Made by a program: the position numbers and the translations under genes. This document shows, piece after piece, positions 25,733-35,528 of a stretch of 64,000 nucleotides of DNA (within the stretch, counting starts at the first letter, position 1; every line of letters begins with the position of its first letter). The notes beneath the pieces were generated by a model. The model was given only the letters and a program-made list of their open reading frames with translations. It was not told the origin of the DNA and did not search any database. Source of the DNA: Chitinophaga sp. CF418 (lineage in GTDB: Bacteria; Bacteroidota; Bacteroidia; Chitinophagales; Chitinophagaceae); NCBI RefSeq assembly GCF_900142925.1, contig NZ_FRCN01000020.1, positions 1 to 64,000 on the forward strand. The letters are read 5' to 3'.

Positions 25733-26039
25733 AATAATTCTAAAATTAGCGAATTTAGTTGGATGATGTGAGCACATAGTCCACAGACGGCAATCTGTAC
25801 AAAATGTAACGAAAAATATCGATAGGATATAGGCTATTATGCATATGTCATATTTTAATGTGTGTATAGTTGTCAGATTTTTAACAGTGTTTAGATACTT
25901 TGATACCGTTATTTACCGGGAAACAGATCCCTTTGCTTGTAGTATATGACCAGTTAACCATGCATAGCTTGTTTTCTTCAGGGAAAGCTGTTATTTTTCG
26001 CGAAGGTCTTTACTGATTATCAAATTAAAATTATAGCAG
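25733..26039. other. Divergent intergenic region, nothing definite
   Basis: The 307-base gap holds the upstream regions of the VWA gene (minus) and the isomerase-like gene (plus). It is AT-rich with no clear consensus promoter, no ORF and no hairpin that I could support. Confidence 0.5.
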
Positions 26040-26891
26040 ATGATTAAAAAATTGAGCAGCGTACTGTTACTGGCTGGTATGCTGGCCGGTACGACGATGA
26101 CATCCACGTTAAGCTTTGCACAGGGGAAAGCAGATAAACTGGGCTGGAAATTAGGTGCACAGGCATATACCTTTAACCGTTTTACCCTGGCACAGGCGCT
26201 GGACAAGATGGACAGCGTTGGCGTGCAATATGTTGAATGCTATAATGGCCAGACCATTGGTAACGGCATTGAAGGCAAATTTGACTGGAGAATGGATGCT
26301 GCAAAGCAGGCACAGGTAAAAGCACTGCTGAAAGCAAAGAAGAAGAAACTGGTAGCTTATGGGGTGGTAGCGCCGGGTAGCGAGCAGGAATGGCAGGATG
26401 TATTCAAATTTGCCAAAGCGATGGGGATCCAGGTGATCACCGCAGAGCCTAAACGCGAGCATTGGGACGCGATTTCCCGCCTGTGTGATAAATATCAGAT
26501 CAAAGTGGCCATCCATGACCATCCGAAACCAAGCCATTACTGGCACCCGGATAGCGTACTGGTTGCTATCAAAGGCCGCAGCAAGCTATTTGGCGCCTGT
26601 GCAGATATCGGTCACTGGGTGCGTTCCGGTATGGAGCCTGTAGAGTGTATTAAACAGCTGAAAGGCCATGTATTGCACCTGCACTTTAAAGACCTGAATG
26701 AAAAGTCACCTGATGCGCACGATGTTATCTGGGGTAACGGTGTTTGTAACATGCCGGCTGTACTGGCTGAGCTGAAGGCACAGAACTTCAAAGGCATGTT
26801 CTCGGTTGAATATGAATACAACTGGGATAACAGTGTTCCTGATGTGAAAGAGTGTGTGAAGTTCTGGTGGCAGGAAGTAGGTAAATTATAA
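26040..26891 (+). CDS. Exported sugar phosphate isomerase/epimerase-like TIM-barrel protein
   Basis: A 283-residue protein with a signal peptide (residues about 1-28, ending LSFAQG). The mature part is an AP-endonuclease-2-type TIM barrel: WKLGAQAYTFNRFTL at the start, metal-binding-type VAIHDHPK and FGACADIGHW in the middle, and FSVEYEYNW near the end. Family members isomerise or epimerise keto-sugars with a divalent metal. Export suggests work on sugars in the periplasm, as does the Tat-exported oxidoreductase nearby. Confidence 0.88.
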   Translation: MIKKLSSVLLLAGMLAGTTMTSTLSFAQGKADKLGWKLGAQAYTFNRFTLAQALDKMDSVGVQYVECYNGQTIGNGIEGKFDWRMDAAKQAQVKALLKAKKKKLVAYGVVAPGSEQEWQDVFKFAKAMGIQVITAEPKREHWDAISRLCDKYQIKVAIHDHPKPSHYWHPDSVLVAIKGRSKLFGACADIGHWVRSGMEPVECIKQLKGHVLHLHFKDLNEKSPDAHDVIWGNGVCNMPAVLAELKAQNFKGMFSVEYEYNWDNSVPDVKECVKFWWQEVGKL

Positions 26892-26912
26892 TAGTGTGTT
26901 ATGTTTGATAGG

Positions 26913-26941
26913 AACTCCCGTGAAAGCGGGAGTTTTTTTTT
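26913..26941 (+). terminator. Terminator after the isomerase-like gene
   Basis: AACTCCCG pairs with CGGGAGTT across a six-base loop and is followed by T8. Confidence 0.88.
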
Positions 26942-27088
26942 GCTAATATCCTATGATAATCCTGGCTCTTGAGGATAAATGATATGATGGACGGAGGGAT
27001 TTCTGATAATTAAAATATTTCACTATATTTAATATATCCCTGTTTCCGGTAGTCATCTTATTGACTATCACTCATATAATTCTGTCCT

Positions 27089-27844
27089 ATGTTCATCTAT
27101 CAAATCCTGTTTCACAAAGCGGACTGGCCTGCCTCCGAGATGGAGTCCTTCCTGCATGACGCCGATTTTTTCGTCAGATCTTTACGTTCCAATGGGCAGC
27201 TGGTCTCCCTGAATGAGGTATTCCTCTTCCAGGAAAACACGGTATGGCTGCATGTGCAATGCCTCAAAAAAGACTCGTTGGACGAGCGCTATAACAGCGA
27301 TTATGTCAACCAGTGGACTTCCATTCTCATGGAACGTTATGAGGTGACTGTTTCCTACAAATATGTAGGAGAGCACCTGGTTTCTGTTCCCACAGCTGAT
27401 ATTGAGTCTTCGAGTTCGCTGATATTATATTGGGGAGGGGCTTCGCCTATAAGGTCGGGTGACAGTTTTGCTCCTATTCCCTTGTATAATTTTCCCTATA
27501 CACATACAGTGCATCGGAACTATGAGGATATTAACTCATGGTCAAGGAGTTATGAGGAGATTGACGGACTCTGGTTCAGAGGATCGATGGGGGAAAAGAA
27601 GTTTCACAATTATTTGTCAGATATCGGAAGCCCCCTGACAATGCAGGGAAGGGATATTTGCGGCAGATTGGAGCAGCTGACAGGCAAGCCAAGCTATTAT
27701 TACCTGTTTAACTACGACAGCAGGAAAATGGAGCAAAGTTGCCCTTCCTGTGGGGGCCACTGGCAGCTGGAAAGTAAGCTATTGGAGAAATTTGATCTGA
27801 AATGTGATCATTGCCGGCTGGTGTCTGAGAAGGTGAAGGATTGA
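27089..27844 (+). CDS. DUF2310-like zinc-ribbon protein
   Basis: A 251-residue cytoplasmic protein. The C-terminus carries a zinc ribbon: CPSCGGHW at about 220-227 and CDHC at about 240-243. The larger N-terminal domain resembles the DUF2310 group described as Zn-ribbon-containing and possibly nucleic-acid-binding, including a YYYLFNY segment before the ribbon. Function unknown. It stands alone; the 27901-28010 tandem repeat lies just downstream. Confidence 0.65.
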   Translation: MFIYQILFHKADWPASEMESFLHDADFFVRSLRSNGQLVSLNEVFLFQENTVWLHVQCLKKDSLDERYNSDYVNQWTSILMERYEVTVSYKYVGEHLVSVPTADIESSSSLILYWGGASPIRSGDSFAPIPLYNFPYTHTVHRNYEDINSWSRSYEEIDGLWFRGSMGEKKFHNYLSDIGSPLTMQGRDICGRLEQLTGKPSYYYLFNYDSRKMEQSCPSCGGHWQLESKLLEKFDLKCDHCRLVSEKVKD

Positions 27845-27900
27845 GGTATTTATATCCGGTAATGAAAATATACATGTTCCTGATGGGGTAAACCGTTCCG

Positions 27901-28010
27901 GGGGATATTTCTCGTACCCCGGGTTGCACGTGTACCCCGAGGGATATTCCTGGTACCCCGGGTTGCACGCCGTACCCCGAGGGGATATTCCTGGTACCCC
28001 GGGTTACACC
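27901..28010. repeat. Three tandem copies of a 40-bp GC-rich repeat
   Basis: Core units at 27901-27930, 27941-27969 and 27981-28010 share GGGATATTyCTsGTACCCCG followed by GGTTrCACs. They are separated by about 10-base spacers that include GTACCCCGA, so the period is 40 bases. The Kpn/Sma-like GGTACCCCGGG cores are strongly self-complementary to the spacers. The stretch 27845-28179 contains no supported gene. Confidence 0.8.
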
Positions 28011-28179
28011 CGGGGCTACAAACATGGGACTCCTGACGGAGTCCTATTGTGTTTTGTTGATTGCGTTGTTTGTAACCTGGTATCAGGTGTTACGCCCAGG
28101 GCAAAAAATGAAGATATATCAGAAATAGAGGAAGGTCCTGAACTTAAATGACTACCTAACAGTATCAGGTACCGAAATA

Positions 28180-28217
28180 AAAAAAGGCTGCTCAATACTT
28201 TTGAGACAGCCTTTTTT
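28180..28217. terminator. Bidirectional terminator before the DUF2723 gene end
   Basis: AAAAAAGGCTG pairs with CAGCCTTTTTT, with an inner CTCAA/TTGAG extension. It mainly ends the minus-strand DUF2723 transcript. Confidence 0.82.
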
Positions 28218-28234
28218 ATATAAGTTATCAATTA

Positions 28235-31200
28235 TTAGTGTTGCGGTGAATCAGTCGCCTGACCCTGGGAATCAACCTCAATATTTTGGTTGCCTTCCAG
28301 TCCTGGCTGACGGCGTTCAGGATGAGTGAAATCTTCCTTCATACGTTGCAGCAGGGAAATGAACTGTTCTGACATGTCCGTATCACGCTTGAGACCCTCT
28401 TGTCTGGACTCTGACAGACTGCGGTAGTATTGTATCTGTTGTGTACAATCCTTGATGATCTTCTGGGAGATCTCATCTGCTTTCTTCATATCACCTGCCA
28501 GGTAGTATGCATATACAGTCTGCATTGAACTGTAGTTATGCATCTGGCCCGGAGTGGTCATTGCATATGGGAAATTGCTTTCAAACAGGTTCTTGTCAGC
28601 CTTGTTGAGTACGGCCAGTGCAGAATCTTTCCTGCCATCCAATGCCAGGGCTGTACCCAGTCTGGTGTAGGAGTTTCTGATGTATTGCAGCAGTTTACGG
28701 TTAGGTTCATCGAAGTAAGTACCGTTCACGTTTGCACCGCCGAAAGCGAATTTCTTCATCAGGTTGTCGTACATCGCAGGAACGTTTACATTCTTCTCTG
28801 CACCCATCGGATCATTGCTTTCTTCTTTTTTCAGCGGTACCAGGCGGTAAGTCAGACCATCCATACGGAGGTAGTCATTCAGACCGAGGTCGGTAGGGCT
28901 GGTAAAGTAGATCGGACGTTTCCAGTCGTTGGCAGCGATGATATCATATACGGCCAGGTCGTTTTTCAGCAGGTACGTCTTATTGATCTGGAAAGGTAGC
29001 TGAGGCATAACCCTGGAGCTGTCGTGGATGTCAACAACACCGTTTTTGATCACTTCAGCCACATTTACAGGTATAAAGAGCTTTTTGGCAGGGAGGTAGT
29101 TGATCTGGGAACCATCTGTAGTAGACAGTTTCGCACGTGGATCATCAGATCCCATAAAGCCCATTACTTCTTTCAGGTTGTAGAATTTATCCTGCGGGAA
29201 GTTACCACCATCGTAATACTGGATGTAGTTACGGTTTTCACCCTGGTATTTGTCAGGTGTCCAGTTCATTGGAACAGCAGGGCTTTCGTTTACCCTATGA
29301 CGCTGCTGATCGATATACCAATCCACCCCCAGGAGGCTGAGGTTGATTACACGGACATCAGGACGGATACCTTCTACTTCCTGTGCGTACCACAGCGGGT
29401 AAGTATCGTTATCACCTACAGTAAAGAGGATAGCCTCTTTAGCGCATGAATTGAGATAGTCAGCAGCTACGTCGCGGGCAATGGTTTTGGTAGAACGGTC
29501 ATGATCATCCCATTCCTGGAAGCCCATCAGTACCGGCACAGCCAGCAGGCAGACAACGGTCGCTACCGGAGCTGAGATAGCTGATTTGGTTTTGGTTTTC
29601 AGGAACTCGTAGATGGACAGTACGCCCAAACCGATCCAGATCGCAAAAGCATAGAAGGAACCAACGTATGCGTAGTCACGTTCACGTGGCTGGTTACCGG
29701 CCTGGTTCAGATACAGGACGATAGCGAAACCGGTGAAGAAGAACAACAGACCTGCTACGAGGGCATCTCTGCGGTGGTTATTGTAGTGATAGATGAACCC
29801 GATCAGGCCCAGGATGAAGGGCAGCAGGAAAAGAGTGTTATGTGCCTTGTTATTTTTCAGGCTGTCTGGCATCGCAGACTGGTCGCCGTACATTATGTTA
29901 TCAAGGACAGGAATACCTGTGATAAAGTTACCATCGCGGACGTTGCCATAACCCTGTGTATCGTTTTGTCTGCCGGAGAAGTTCCACATAAAATAGCGCA
30001 GGTACATGAAGCCTACCTGGTATTTTACGAAGAAGCGTACGTTATCGGCAAAGGAAGGTTTCTGTCCGTCATGGAGATTGAGGAAATCGCGATAGTAGTC
30101 TGCGTGCCCCTGATCGTTGCTGGCATCCCATACGCGGGGGAACAGCATTTTATCTTCCGGAGCATAAACAGGTACCTGTTTCTTACCAGCGATCAGGTAT
30201 TTGTCTTTACCACGGGCGTAGATATTGCCGGCATCTTCGTAGCTGCTGGGACGGGCGGTAAATACCTGTCCGTAGATCAGCGGGAAGTCACCATACTGTT
30301 CACGGCCGAGGTAACCTACCAGCGAGATCGGATTGTCCACATTATACATATCTACGGATGGATTTGCTGTAGAGCGTACCATGGTAGTGATGTATGTGGA
30401 ATAACCTAATAACAGGAAGAGGATGGAATAGATGGTCACTTTTGTAAAATGCCGGAAGCTGCCAGTGTTTACGTTTGTGCCAAATTGTTTGAGAAAGTAA
30501 GGTACTGCTACGATAGCTGCCGCAACGATAACCTTCAGGATCTTCACGCCTGTACCTGTAGCCTCGTTAAAGGAAGGGATGACGATAACGGAAGCCACCA
30601 GGATCAGTGGTGCATACAGTCCGAATTTAGGATTTTTCAGACCGTACAGCAGGATGGCAGCCAGTGCTATGAAATAGAAGGCGAAACCGGCATAAAAAGG
30701 AAGACCGAAGGAGTTTACGAAGAAAACGTCCATCAGACCGGAAGCCTTGATAGTATCCTGGATAACGAACTTCTGTACCATACCTGTAAGGGCGCAACCG
30801 ACGATAAACGCCCAGAAAGTACCCATTGGGGTTACTTTATAGCGTTTAAAGTAGTAAACCATTACGATAGCAGGGATGGTAAGGAGGTTCAGCAGGTGGA
30901 CACCGATAGAGAGACCCATCGTAAAGGCGATGAATACAATCCAGCGGTCAGCGTATGCTTCATCTGATTCGTGTTCCCATTTCAGGATAGCCCAGAAAAC
31001 GATAGCAGTGAACAGGGAGGACATAGCGTATACCTCACCTTCCACAGCGGAGAACCAGAAAGAGTCGGAGAATGTGTAAGCCAGTGCACCTACTGCGCCA
31101 GCGCCCATGATAGCGATCATTTGTTCACGGGAGATAGGTTCCCCGTTTTTCACCATGAGGCGGCGTGCGAAGTGGGTAATAGTCCAGAAGAGGAACAGGA

Positions 31201-31462
31201 TGGTAAAACCACTGGACAGGGCGGACATAAGGTTCACACCTAAGGCTGCGTTTGATGGGGACAGCGGGATAGTGAACAATCTACCTAAAAGCACAAATAA
31301 AGGAGCTCCAGGAGGGTGCGGAACCTGTACCTTGTAGGCACTGGAAATGAATTCGCCGCAGTCCCACAGGCTGCCGGTGGCCTCCATAGTCATAATGTAG
31401 ACAGTGCAGGCAATGATACAGATAACCCAACCTACAATGTTGTTGGTCCTTTTAAAATTCAT
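28235..31462 (-). CDS. DUF2723-family multi-pass membrane protein
   Basis: A 1075-residue inner-membrane protein common in Bacteroidota. The N-terminal about 550 residues hold many hydrophobic segments, starting WVICIIACTVYIMTM, followed by the conserved WDCGEFISSAYK and PHPPGAPLF motifs that resemble the first loop of GT-C-type glycosyltransferases such as protein O-mannosyltransferases. The C-terminal about 450 residues are soluble and contain tetratricopeptide-like helices. A role in lipid-linked sugar transfer is plausible from the fold; the substrate is not evident. The gene stands alone with a terminator at 28180-28217. Confidence 0.92.
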   Translation of the reverse strand: MNFKRTNNIVGWVICIIACTVYIMTMEATGSLWDCGEFISSAYKVQVPHPPGAPLFVLLGRLFTIPLSPSNAALGVNLMSALSSGFTILFLFWTITHFARRLMVKNGEPISREQMIAIMGAGAVGALAYTFSDSFWFSAVEGEVYAMSSLFTAIVFWAILKWEHESDEAYADRWIVFIAFTMGLSIGVHLLNLLTIPAIVMVYYFKRYKVTPMGTFWAFIVGCALTGMVQKFVIQDTIKASGLMDVFFVNSFGLPFYAGFAFYFIALAAILLYGLKNPKFGLYAPLILVASVIVIPSFNEATGTGVKILKVIVAAAIVAVPYFLKQFGTNVNTGSFRHFTKVTIYSILFLLLGYSTYITTMVRSTANPSVDMYNVDNPISLVGYLGREQYGDFPLIYGQVFTARPSSYEDAGNIYARGKDKYLIAGKKQVPVYAPEDKMLFPRVWDASNDQGHADYYRDFLNLHDGQKPSFADNVRFFVKYQVGFMYLRYFMWNFSGRQNDTQGYGNVRDGNFITGIPVLDNIMYGDQSAMPDSLKNNKAHNTLFLLPFILGLIGFIYHYNNHRRDALVAGLLFFFTGFAIVLYLNQAGNQPRERDYAYVGSFYAFAIWIGLGVLSIYEFLKTKTKSAISAPVATVVCLLAVPVLMGFQEWDDHDRSTKTIARDVAADYLNSCAKEAILFTVGDNDTYPLWYAQEVEGIRPDVRVINLSLLGVDWYIDQQRHRVNESPAVPMNWTPDKYQGENRNYIQYYDGGNFPQDKFYNLKEVMGFMGSDDPRAKLSTTDGSQINYLPAKKLFIPVNVAEVIKNGVVDIHDSSRVMPQLPFQINKTYLLKNDLAVYDIIAANDWKRPIYFTSPTDLGLNDYLRMDGLTYRLVPLKKEESNDPMGAEKNVNVPAMYDNLMKKFAFGGANVNGTYFDEPNRKLLQYIRNSYTRLGTALALDGRKDSALAVLNKADKNLFESNFPYAMTTPGQMHNYSSMQTVYAYYLAGDMKKADEISQKIIKDCTQQIQYYRSLSESRQEGLKRDTDMSEQFISLLQRMKEDFTHPERRQPGLEGNQNIEVDSQGQATDSPQH

Positions 31463-31639
31463 AAGGATGTTTTAGGTCCGACAAAAATAGAAAAAGTGGC
31501 AAATTATGATAATTAGCGATAACAGTTTTAACTTTTTCTTTAATAAGTAAAATTATTTGTAGATGGATGGCTGAAATGAGGGTCAGGATAGTAAATTGAT
31601 TAGCAGAGGATAAGGGAAACCGGGGCAATGGGAGGGGGG

Positions 31640-31661
31640 CTTCGGCTGGTTTTAGCCGAAG
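31640..31661 (-). terminator. Hairpin at the end of the SAM hydrolase gene
   Basis: CTTCGGCT pairs with AGCCGAAG and overlaps the stop codon. No T tract follows, so it may protect the mRNA end rather than terminate. Confidence 0.45.
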
Positions 31662-32473
31662 ATAATGCGGACGGTCTGGTAGAACGACAGTTTCTGATAG
31701 CCGGAAGTCAGCTGGTCGCGGGTAAAGCCCTGCAAACCAAAGAGGCCGGCAGCGTTTCCTTTGTTAATGGCTATTTCCAGATAGCCGGCGGCGTTGAAGA
31801 GGGCCAGTTTATGCCCTTCCGGTACATCTGCATAGGTTTCACAAAGTTGTGTAATCACTTCATCACGACGGAAATAGATAGAGAATGGCCTGTTCTGGCG
31901 GTGTTCATCAAACTGCTGACGGGTGATGTTCACGACTACGTTTTCGAAGTTGTCGATATGAATGATCTGTCCGTCGATATAATCCTGGCCAGTCATCGGC
32001 TGCAGGTTATTCTTGATGATATATCCGGTGGCGGGTTCTCCCAGTTCAGCCAGTGGTTTACCATTCTGCAATTCTCTGTAGGCTTCAGCAAAGCGTTGGA
32101 GAATAGAGAAGGTATCTCTGGATTGTGTCTTATGTAGAGGCAGTTTGATCACCTTTGCCGGAGTTCCTCCTGCAATCATTGTAATCAGTCCGTTATCAGC
32201 ACAGGCTATATATTGTCCATTATGTTCTGCAAGCAGCACATGATCTGCTTTACGGTCGAACAGATTAATCAGTACAATATGGAATGTACGTGGTGGATAA
32301 TACGCAAAGGAGCTCTTACAGATGTAAGTTGCCTGTGGCAGGTTAAAAGGAGATATCTGATGAGTAATGTCCATAACAGGAGCACCGGGACAGTGTTGCC
32401 ACAGCTGCCCTTTGATGGCGCCTACCAGGTAGTCCTGTAAGCCTATATCTGATGTTAATGTTATTATGGACAT
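31652..32473 (-). CDS. SAM hydroxide adenosyltransferase (DUF62 family)
   Basis: A 273-residue enzyme of the DUF62/SAM chlorinase-fluorinase fold that hydrolyses S-adenosylmethionine to adenosine and methionine. It begins MSIITLTSDIGLQDYLVGAIKG with the nucleophile-binding Asp in TSDIG. Motif DITHQISPFN and PNGL-type ADNGLITM follow; the C-terminal beta domain contains IHIDNFENVVVNI. ATG at 32473 is preferred over 32491 because it gives the family N-terminus. The chlorinase/fluorinase insertion is not seen. It stands alone. Confidence 0.9.
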   Translation of the reverse strand: MSIITLTSDIGLQDYLVGAIKGQLWQHCPGAPVMDITHQISPFNLPQATYICKSSFAYYPPRTFHIVLINLFDRKADHVLLAEHNGQYIACADNGLITMIAGGTPAKVIKLPLHKTQSRDTFSILQRFAEAYRELQNGKPLAELGEPATGYIIKNNLQPMTGQDYIDGQIIHIDNFENVVVNITRQQFDEHRQNRPFSIYFRRDEVITQLCETYADVPEGHKLALFNAAGYLEIAINKGNAAGLFGLQGFTRDQLTSGYQKLSFYQTVRIIFG

Positions 32474-32739
32474 GTTATCAATGAATACCAATTACCCAAA
32501 AAGAATGCCATTGGGGCATTGGCGTTGTTTAGTAATGCAAAGAAATATAAAATCTGCATGTTGCTGCGACTAAACAGCCAATTACTTGTTCAGATGTGAA
32601 TAACTATAAAAGGGCCGGGGTCGGGGGTTTGGGGCGCTTATAAGCAAAAAAAAATAGAATAAAAAGTAAAAGATTAAAGTTAAGCCGTTCTTGCTAATTG
32701 CCTTGTTATCAGCCATTGGCGCAGAACAGCTTAACATCA

Positions 32740-33540
32740 TTATTTAAGCGGCGAACCCGGTTCTTTCTTAAAATGATTATATACTATTCCATCCAGCAGC
32801 CCTGGAAACAGTTTGCTGAGCAATACTGTCATCTTTCCCTGGCCTGTGAGTACAAGTGTGCGTTTCCGTTTGGCGATTGCTTTCAGTACAGCATCAGCTA
32901 CTGTTTCTGCACTCATCAGCTTTGCTTCATCCAATGGAGTTTCTGCCTGGCTGCGTCCTTCTTCATTTAATGCTGTGTTGCGTATGTTGGAACTGGTGAA
33001 GCCGGGGCATACCCACATTACGTTGATGCCTGTATGCAGATTCTCAGTACGTAATGATTCCAGGAAGCCCTGCATGGCAAACTTGGAGGATGAGTATCCG
33101 GTACGGCCAGGCAAGCCCCTGTAACCTGCTATAGAAGATACACCTACAACTGTCCCTTTGTTCGCCAATATAGATGGTAAAGCATATTTTGTACAATAAA
33201 CAGTACCCCAGAAGTTGATGTCCATCACCTGTTTAAGGACATTGAGGTCTACATCGCGGAATAAGGCACGCATGGAGATCCCTGCATTATTGATCAGGAT
33301 ATCTATTTTACCCAGGCGGGCGATGACCTGTTCAATGAAGTTTTTACAGTCTTCTTCCTTACTTACATCGGCAGTATAGGTATAGAGCTTGCCGGATGCC
33401 AGTTCTTTTTCCAGCGTCTGCAGTGTTTCGGGCTTTCTGCCACAAACTGCTACTTTGGCGCCTGCATGGAGAAATGCTATTGTCAGAGCTTTGCCTATTC
33501 CGGAAGTACCTCCGGTGATAACTACGACCTTATCTTGCAT
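32740..33540 (-). CDS. Short-chain dehydrogenase/reductase
   Basis: A 266-residue classical SDR. Motifs in order: TGGTSGIG (about 9-16), NNAG (about 87-90), the Ser in VSSIAGYRG, and YSSSK with the catalytic Tyr and Lys. The C-terminal RKRTLVLTGQGKMTVLLSKLFPGLLD is typical for membrane-associated members acting on long-chain substrates. It lies next to the tRNA-Lys hotspot and is the last conserved chromosomal gene on this side. Confidence 0.9.
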   Translation of the reverse strand: MQDKVVVITGGTSGIGKALTIAFLHAGAKVAVCGRKPETLQTLEKELASGKLYTYTADVSKEEDCKNFIEQVIARLGKIDILINNAGISMRALFRDVDLNVLKQVMDINFWGTVYCTKYALPSILANKGTVVGVSSIAGYRGLPGRTGYSSSKFAMQGFLESLRTENLHTGINVMWVCPGFTSSNIRNTALNEEGRSQAETPLDEAKLMSAETVADAVLKAIAKRKRTLVLTGQGKMTVLLSKLFPGLLDGIVYNHFKKEPGSPLK

Positions 33541-33644
33541 TATGATTTTTTTTCAAATGCAAAAATAGGGGTAATTGGGATATGATGTTTTATTTTGTCT
33601 GTGGCGGGTTTTGTGAAATTGTTTGAAAAAAAGTTGCCAAAAAG

Positions 33645-33674
33645 TTGGAGGAAATAAAATATTTTATACCTTTG
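33645..33674 (+). promoter_or_regulatory. Promoter of the tRNA-Lys gene
   Basis: TTG at 33645-33647, 19 bases, then TACCTTTG at 33667-33674 fit the Bacteroidota consensus exactly. The tRNA starts 26 bases further. Confidence 0.82.
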
Positions 33675-33699
33675 CAATCCCAATCACAAAAAAGGGAAT

Positions 33700-33772
33700 G
33701 ATTCCGTAGCTCAGTTGGTAGAGCAATACACTTTTAATGTATGGGTCCTGGGTTCGAGTCCCAGCGGGATCA
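33700..33772 (+). tRNA. tRNA-Lys (anticodon UUU)
   Basis: The 73-base gene folds as a full cloverleaf. Acceptor strands GATTCCG and CGGGATC pair with one G-T pair, the D arm is GCTC...GAGC, the anticodon loop CTTTTAA shows anticodon TTT between ATACA and TGTAT, and the T arm is CTGGG TTCGAGT CCCAG. The discriminator is A at 33772 and CCA is not encoded. A terminator and an integrase gene follow, so its 3' end is a likely attachment site. Confidence 0.96.
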
Positions 33773-33782
33773 CACAACGTCT

Positions 33783-33810
33783 AAAGGCTTTCCTTGCGAA
33801 AGCCTTTTTT
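33783..33810 (+). terminator. Terminator of the tRNA-Lys gene
   Basis: AAAGGCTTTC pairs perfectly with GAAAGCCTTT across a five-base loop and is followed by T. Confidence 0.88.
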
Positions 33811-33914
33811 CATTCTAACCCCTGCTGGTATTCAATCTTCAGAAGCAGCCAAATTGCCGCAGTCTTCAACAAAATCACTGAAAACTGCGAAAAAACAAAG
33901 AAAACCAGCAAAAA

Positions 33915-33961
33915 CAGTTGGCAAATTAGTTGGCAAAAATCCAGGCAGAAAATTGCCAACT
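33915..33961. repeat. Short direct and inverted repeats before the integrase
   Basis: AGTTGGCAAA occurs at 33915-33924 and 33928-33937, with an inverted TTGCCAACT at 33953-33961. A related AGTTGCCAAAAAGTTGG lies before the tRNA at 33633-33649. The positions fit arm-type integrase sites or an operator. The rest of 33811-34060 shows no supported gene. Confidence 0.4.
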
Positions 33962-34060
33962 CCCCGACCACAGCGATTTTTCGAAAAGTTATAAAGAACT
34001 GCAAAAAAAGGCATAAAAGCCCGATCCGGTCTATTCCATCACATTTCAACCCATTAAGAA

Positions 34061-35524
34061 ATGAGCAGGACAGACAAGCAGCAACTCAACCTCATGTTTT
34101 TCTATCGTCAAGACCGGGCCGGCAAAAAGACGAATAAAAGCCCGCTACAATGCCGTATTAAAATAGGCACGGATCAAAAAGATATGCCTACCGATATACA
34201 CATAGCCCCTGAGCAATGGGATACCGAAAAGAAGATACTCAAAGAAAACTGTCAAGATTACGAAACGCTGAAAAAGGATATTGAAAATGTTAGCGAGATC
34301 CTGAGAGCCTATTTCATTATACTTAGCCTTGAACTAGGAACCGTCAGCCCTGAAATGCTCAGGAACAAATTCAACGGCAAGGCCATCGACTACGATGCAA
34401 AAAAAGGAAACCCCGAATTACAAACCATCCTCAATATCCTGGATGAAAAGATAACCGACTTTGCCAACGAAGTAAAAGCTGCCAGAGAAAGAGAAGCGAA
34501 AGGGGAACCAGCAAAGAAGGGTAAAAAAGGCTGTTCACGCTATACCCTCACCCAATGGAAGACCACCAGGAACAAAATGATCGAATACCTGATGTATTTG
34601 AAAACAGGTAATATTATCATCACTGACCCTAAAATCCAGAAAACAGCAGAAGAAAAAGAAGACTATATAAAAGAAGGCAAAGCCTACGATATACCAGTTA
34701 CCAGCATTACCCCCGCTTTTTCAGAGGACTTTCTATGTTACCTGATGGAAACCAGGCATGAACCTATAGGAATTGGTGCCGCCAGCAAACAGGTTAAGAA
34801 TACCAAGCACGTACTTAAAATGGCCGTCAAGAAAAAATGGCTCACAGTAAACCCGCTTGAAGACTTTATAAGCGCCTACGAAGCAATCGACGTAATTCCA
34901 CTAGAATATTGGCAGGTAGATATCCTATACGAAAAGAAAGGACTGATCGAGAGAATCGAAAGGGTACGCGATGGATACATCGCACAGATTTTCACTGGAT
35001 TTGCCTGGCAGGACATACGCGCACTTACCCCGGAACATATCATCCAGGACGAAATAGGTGACTATTACCTTTGCAAAAAAAGGGGGAAAACTAGCGAATA
35101 CGAAGTAGTACCAATCCTGCCCCCCGTGGCTGCACTTATTGAAAAATATAAAGACGATCCTTATTGTAAAAAAAGAGGTGTATTATTTCCAATAATCGCC
35201 AATACCAACTGTAATGCATATTTGAAAGAACTGGCGGCACTATGCGGTATTCAACGTGATCTCAATACACATCTTGCCCGTCACACCTTCGCCCACATCA
35301 TGTTAAACTATGGTGTACCATTGGAAGTAGTCAGCAAAATGCTGGGACACAAGAGCATAAGAACTAGCCAACGTTATTGCAAAGTAAGCCTTCAGCTGAT
35401 CCGGGATAAAGTGAAACCAGTGTTGACTAAAATGTTCACCAAATGCGGTAAACTGAAGGTGATCCTGCGCGGAGCGATGTTCAAACCAGCAGAATTTCAC
35501 ACCGAATATAAAGCAGCGATATAA
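34061..35524 (+). CDS. Tyrosine recombinase/integrase of the CTnDOT-like group
   Basis: A 487-residue integrase for an element inserted at the tRNA-Lys gene. An arm-binding-like N-terminus (about 1-80), a SAM-like core-binding domain (about 150-270) and the catalytic domain (about 290-470) are present. The box-2 motif is complete: HLARHTFAHIMLNYGVP, MLGHKSI and QRYCKV with the Tyr nucleophile. The box-1 position reads FTGFAWQDIRAL, lacking the usual Arg of TGLR; the Bacteroidota integrase IntDOT also lacks that Arg, so it may still be active. It points away from the tRNA. Confidence 0.93.
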   Translation: MSRTDKQQLNLMFFYRQDRAGKKTNKSPLQCRIKIGTDQKDMPTDIHIAPEQWDTEKKILKENCQDYETLKKDIENVSEILRAYFIILSLELGTVSPEMLRNKFNGKAIDYDAKKGNPELQTILNILDEKITDFANEVKAAREREAKGEPAKKGKKGCSRYTLTQWKTTRNKMIEYLMYLKTGNIIITDPKIQKTAEEKEDYIKEGKAYDIPVTSITPAFSEDFLCYLMETRHEPIGIGAASKQVKNTKHVLKMAVKKKWLTVNPLEDFISAYEAIDVIPLEYWQVDILYEKKGLIERIERVRDGYIAQIFTGFAWQDIRALTPEHIIQDEIGDYYLCKKRGKTSEYEVVPILPPVAALIEKYKDDPYCKKRGVLFPIIANTNCNAYLKELAALCGIQRDLNTHLARHTFAHIMLNYGVPLEVVSKMLGHKSIRTSQRYCKVSLQLIRDKVKPVLTKMFTKCGKLKVILRGAMFKPAEFHTEYKAAI

Positions 35525-35528
35525 AATA

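Noticed and set aside
27901..28010. Tandem repeats as a CRISPR array
   Set aside because: Spacers are only about 10 bases and almost identical, and no cas gene is near.
33715..34137. A 140-codon frame overlapping the tRNA-Lys gene
   Set aside because: It starts inside the tRNA, runs through its terminator and overlaps the integrase start.
34061..35524. Integrase as part of a prophage
   Set aside because: No phage structural, lysis or packaging genes are present in the window; cargo fits an integrative island.
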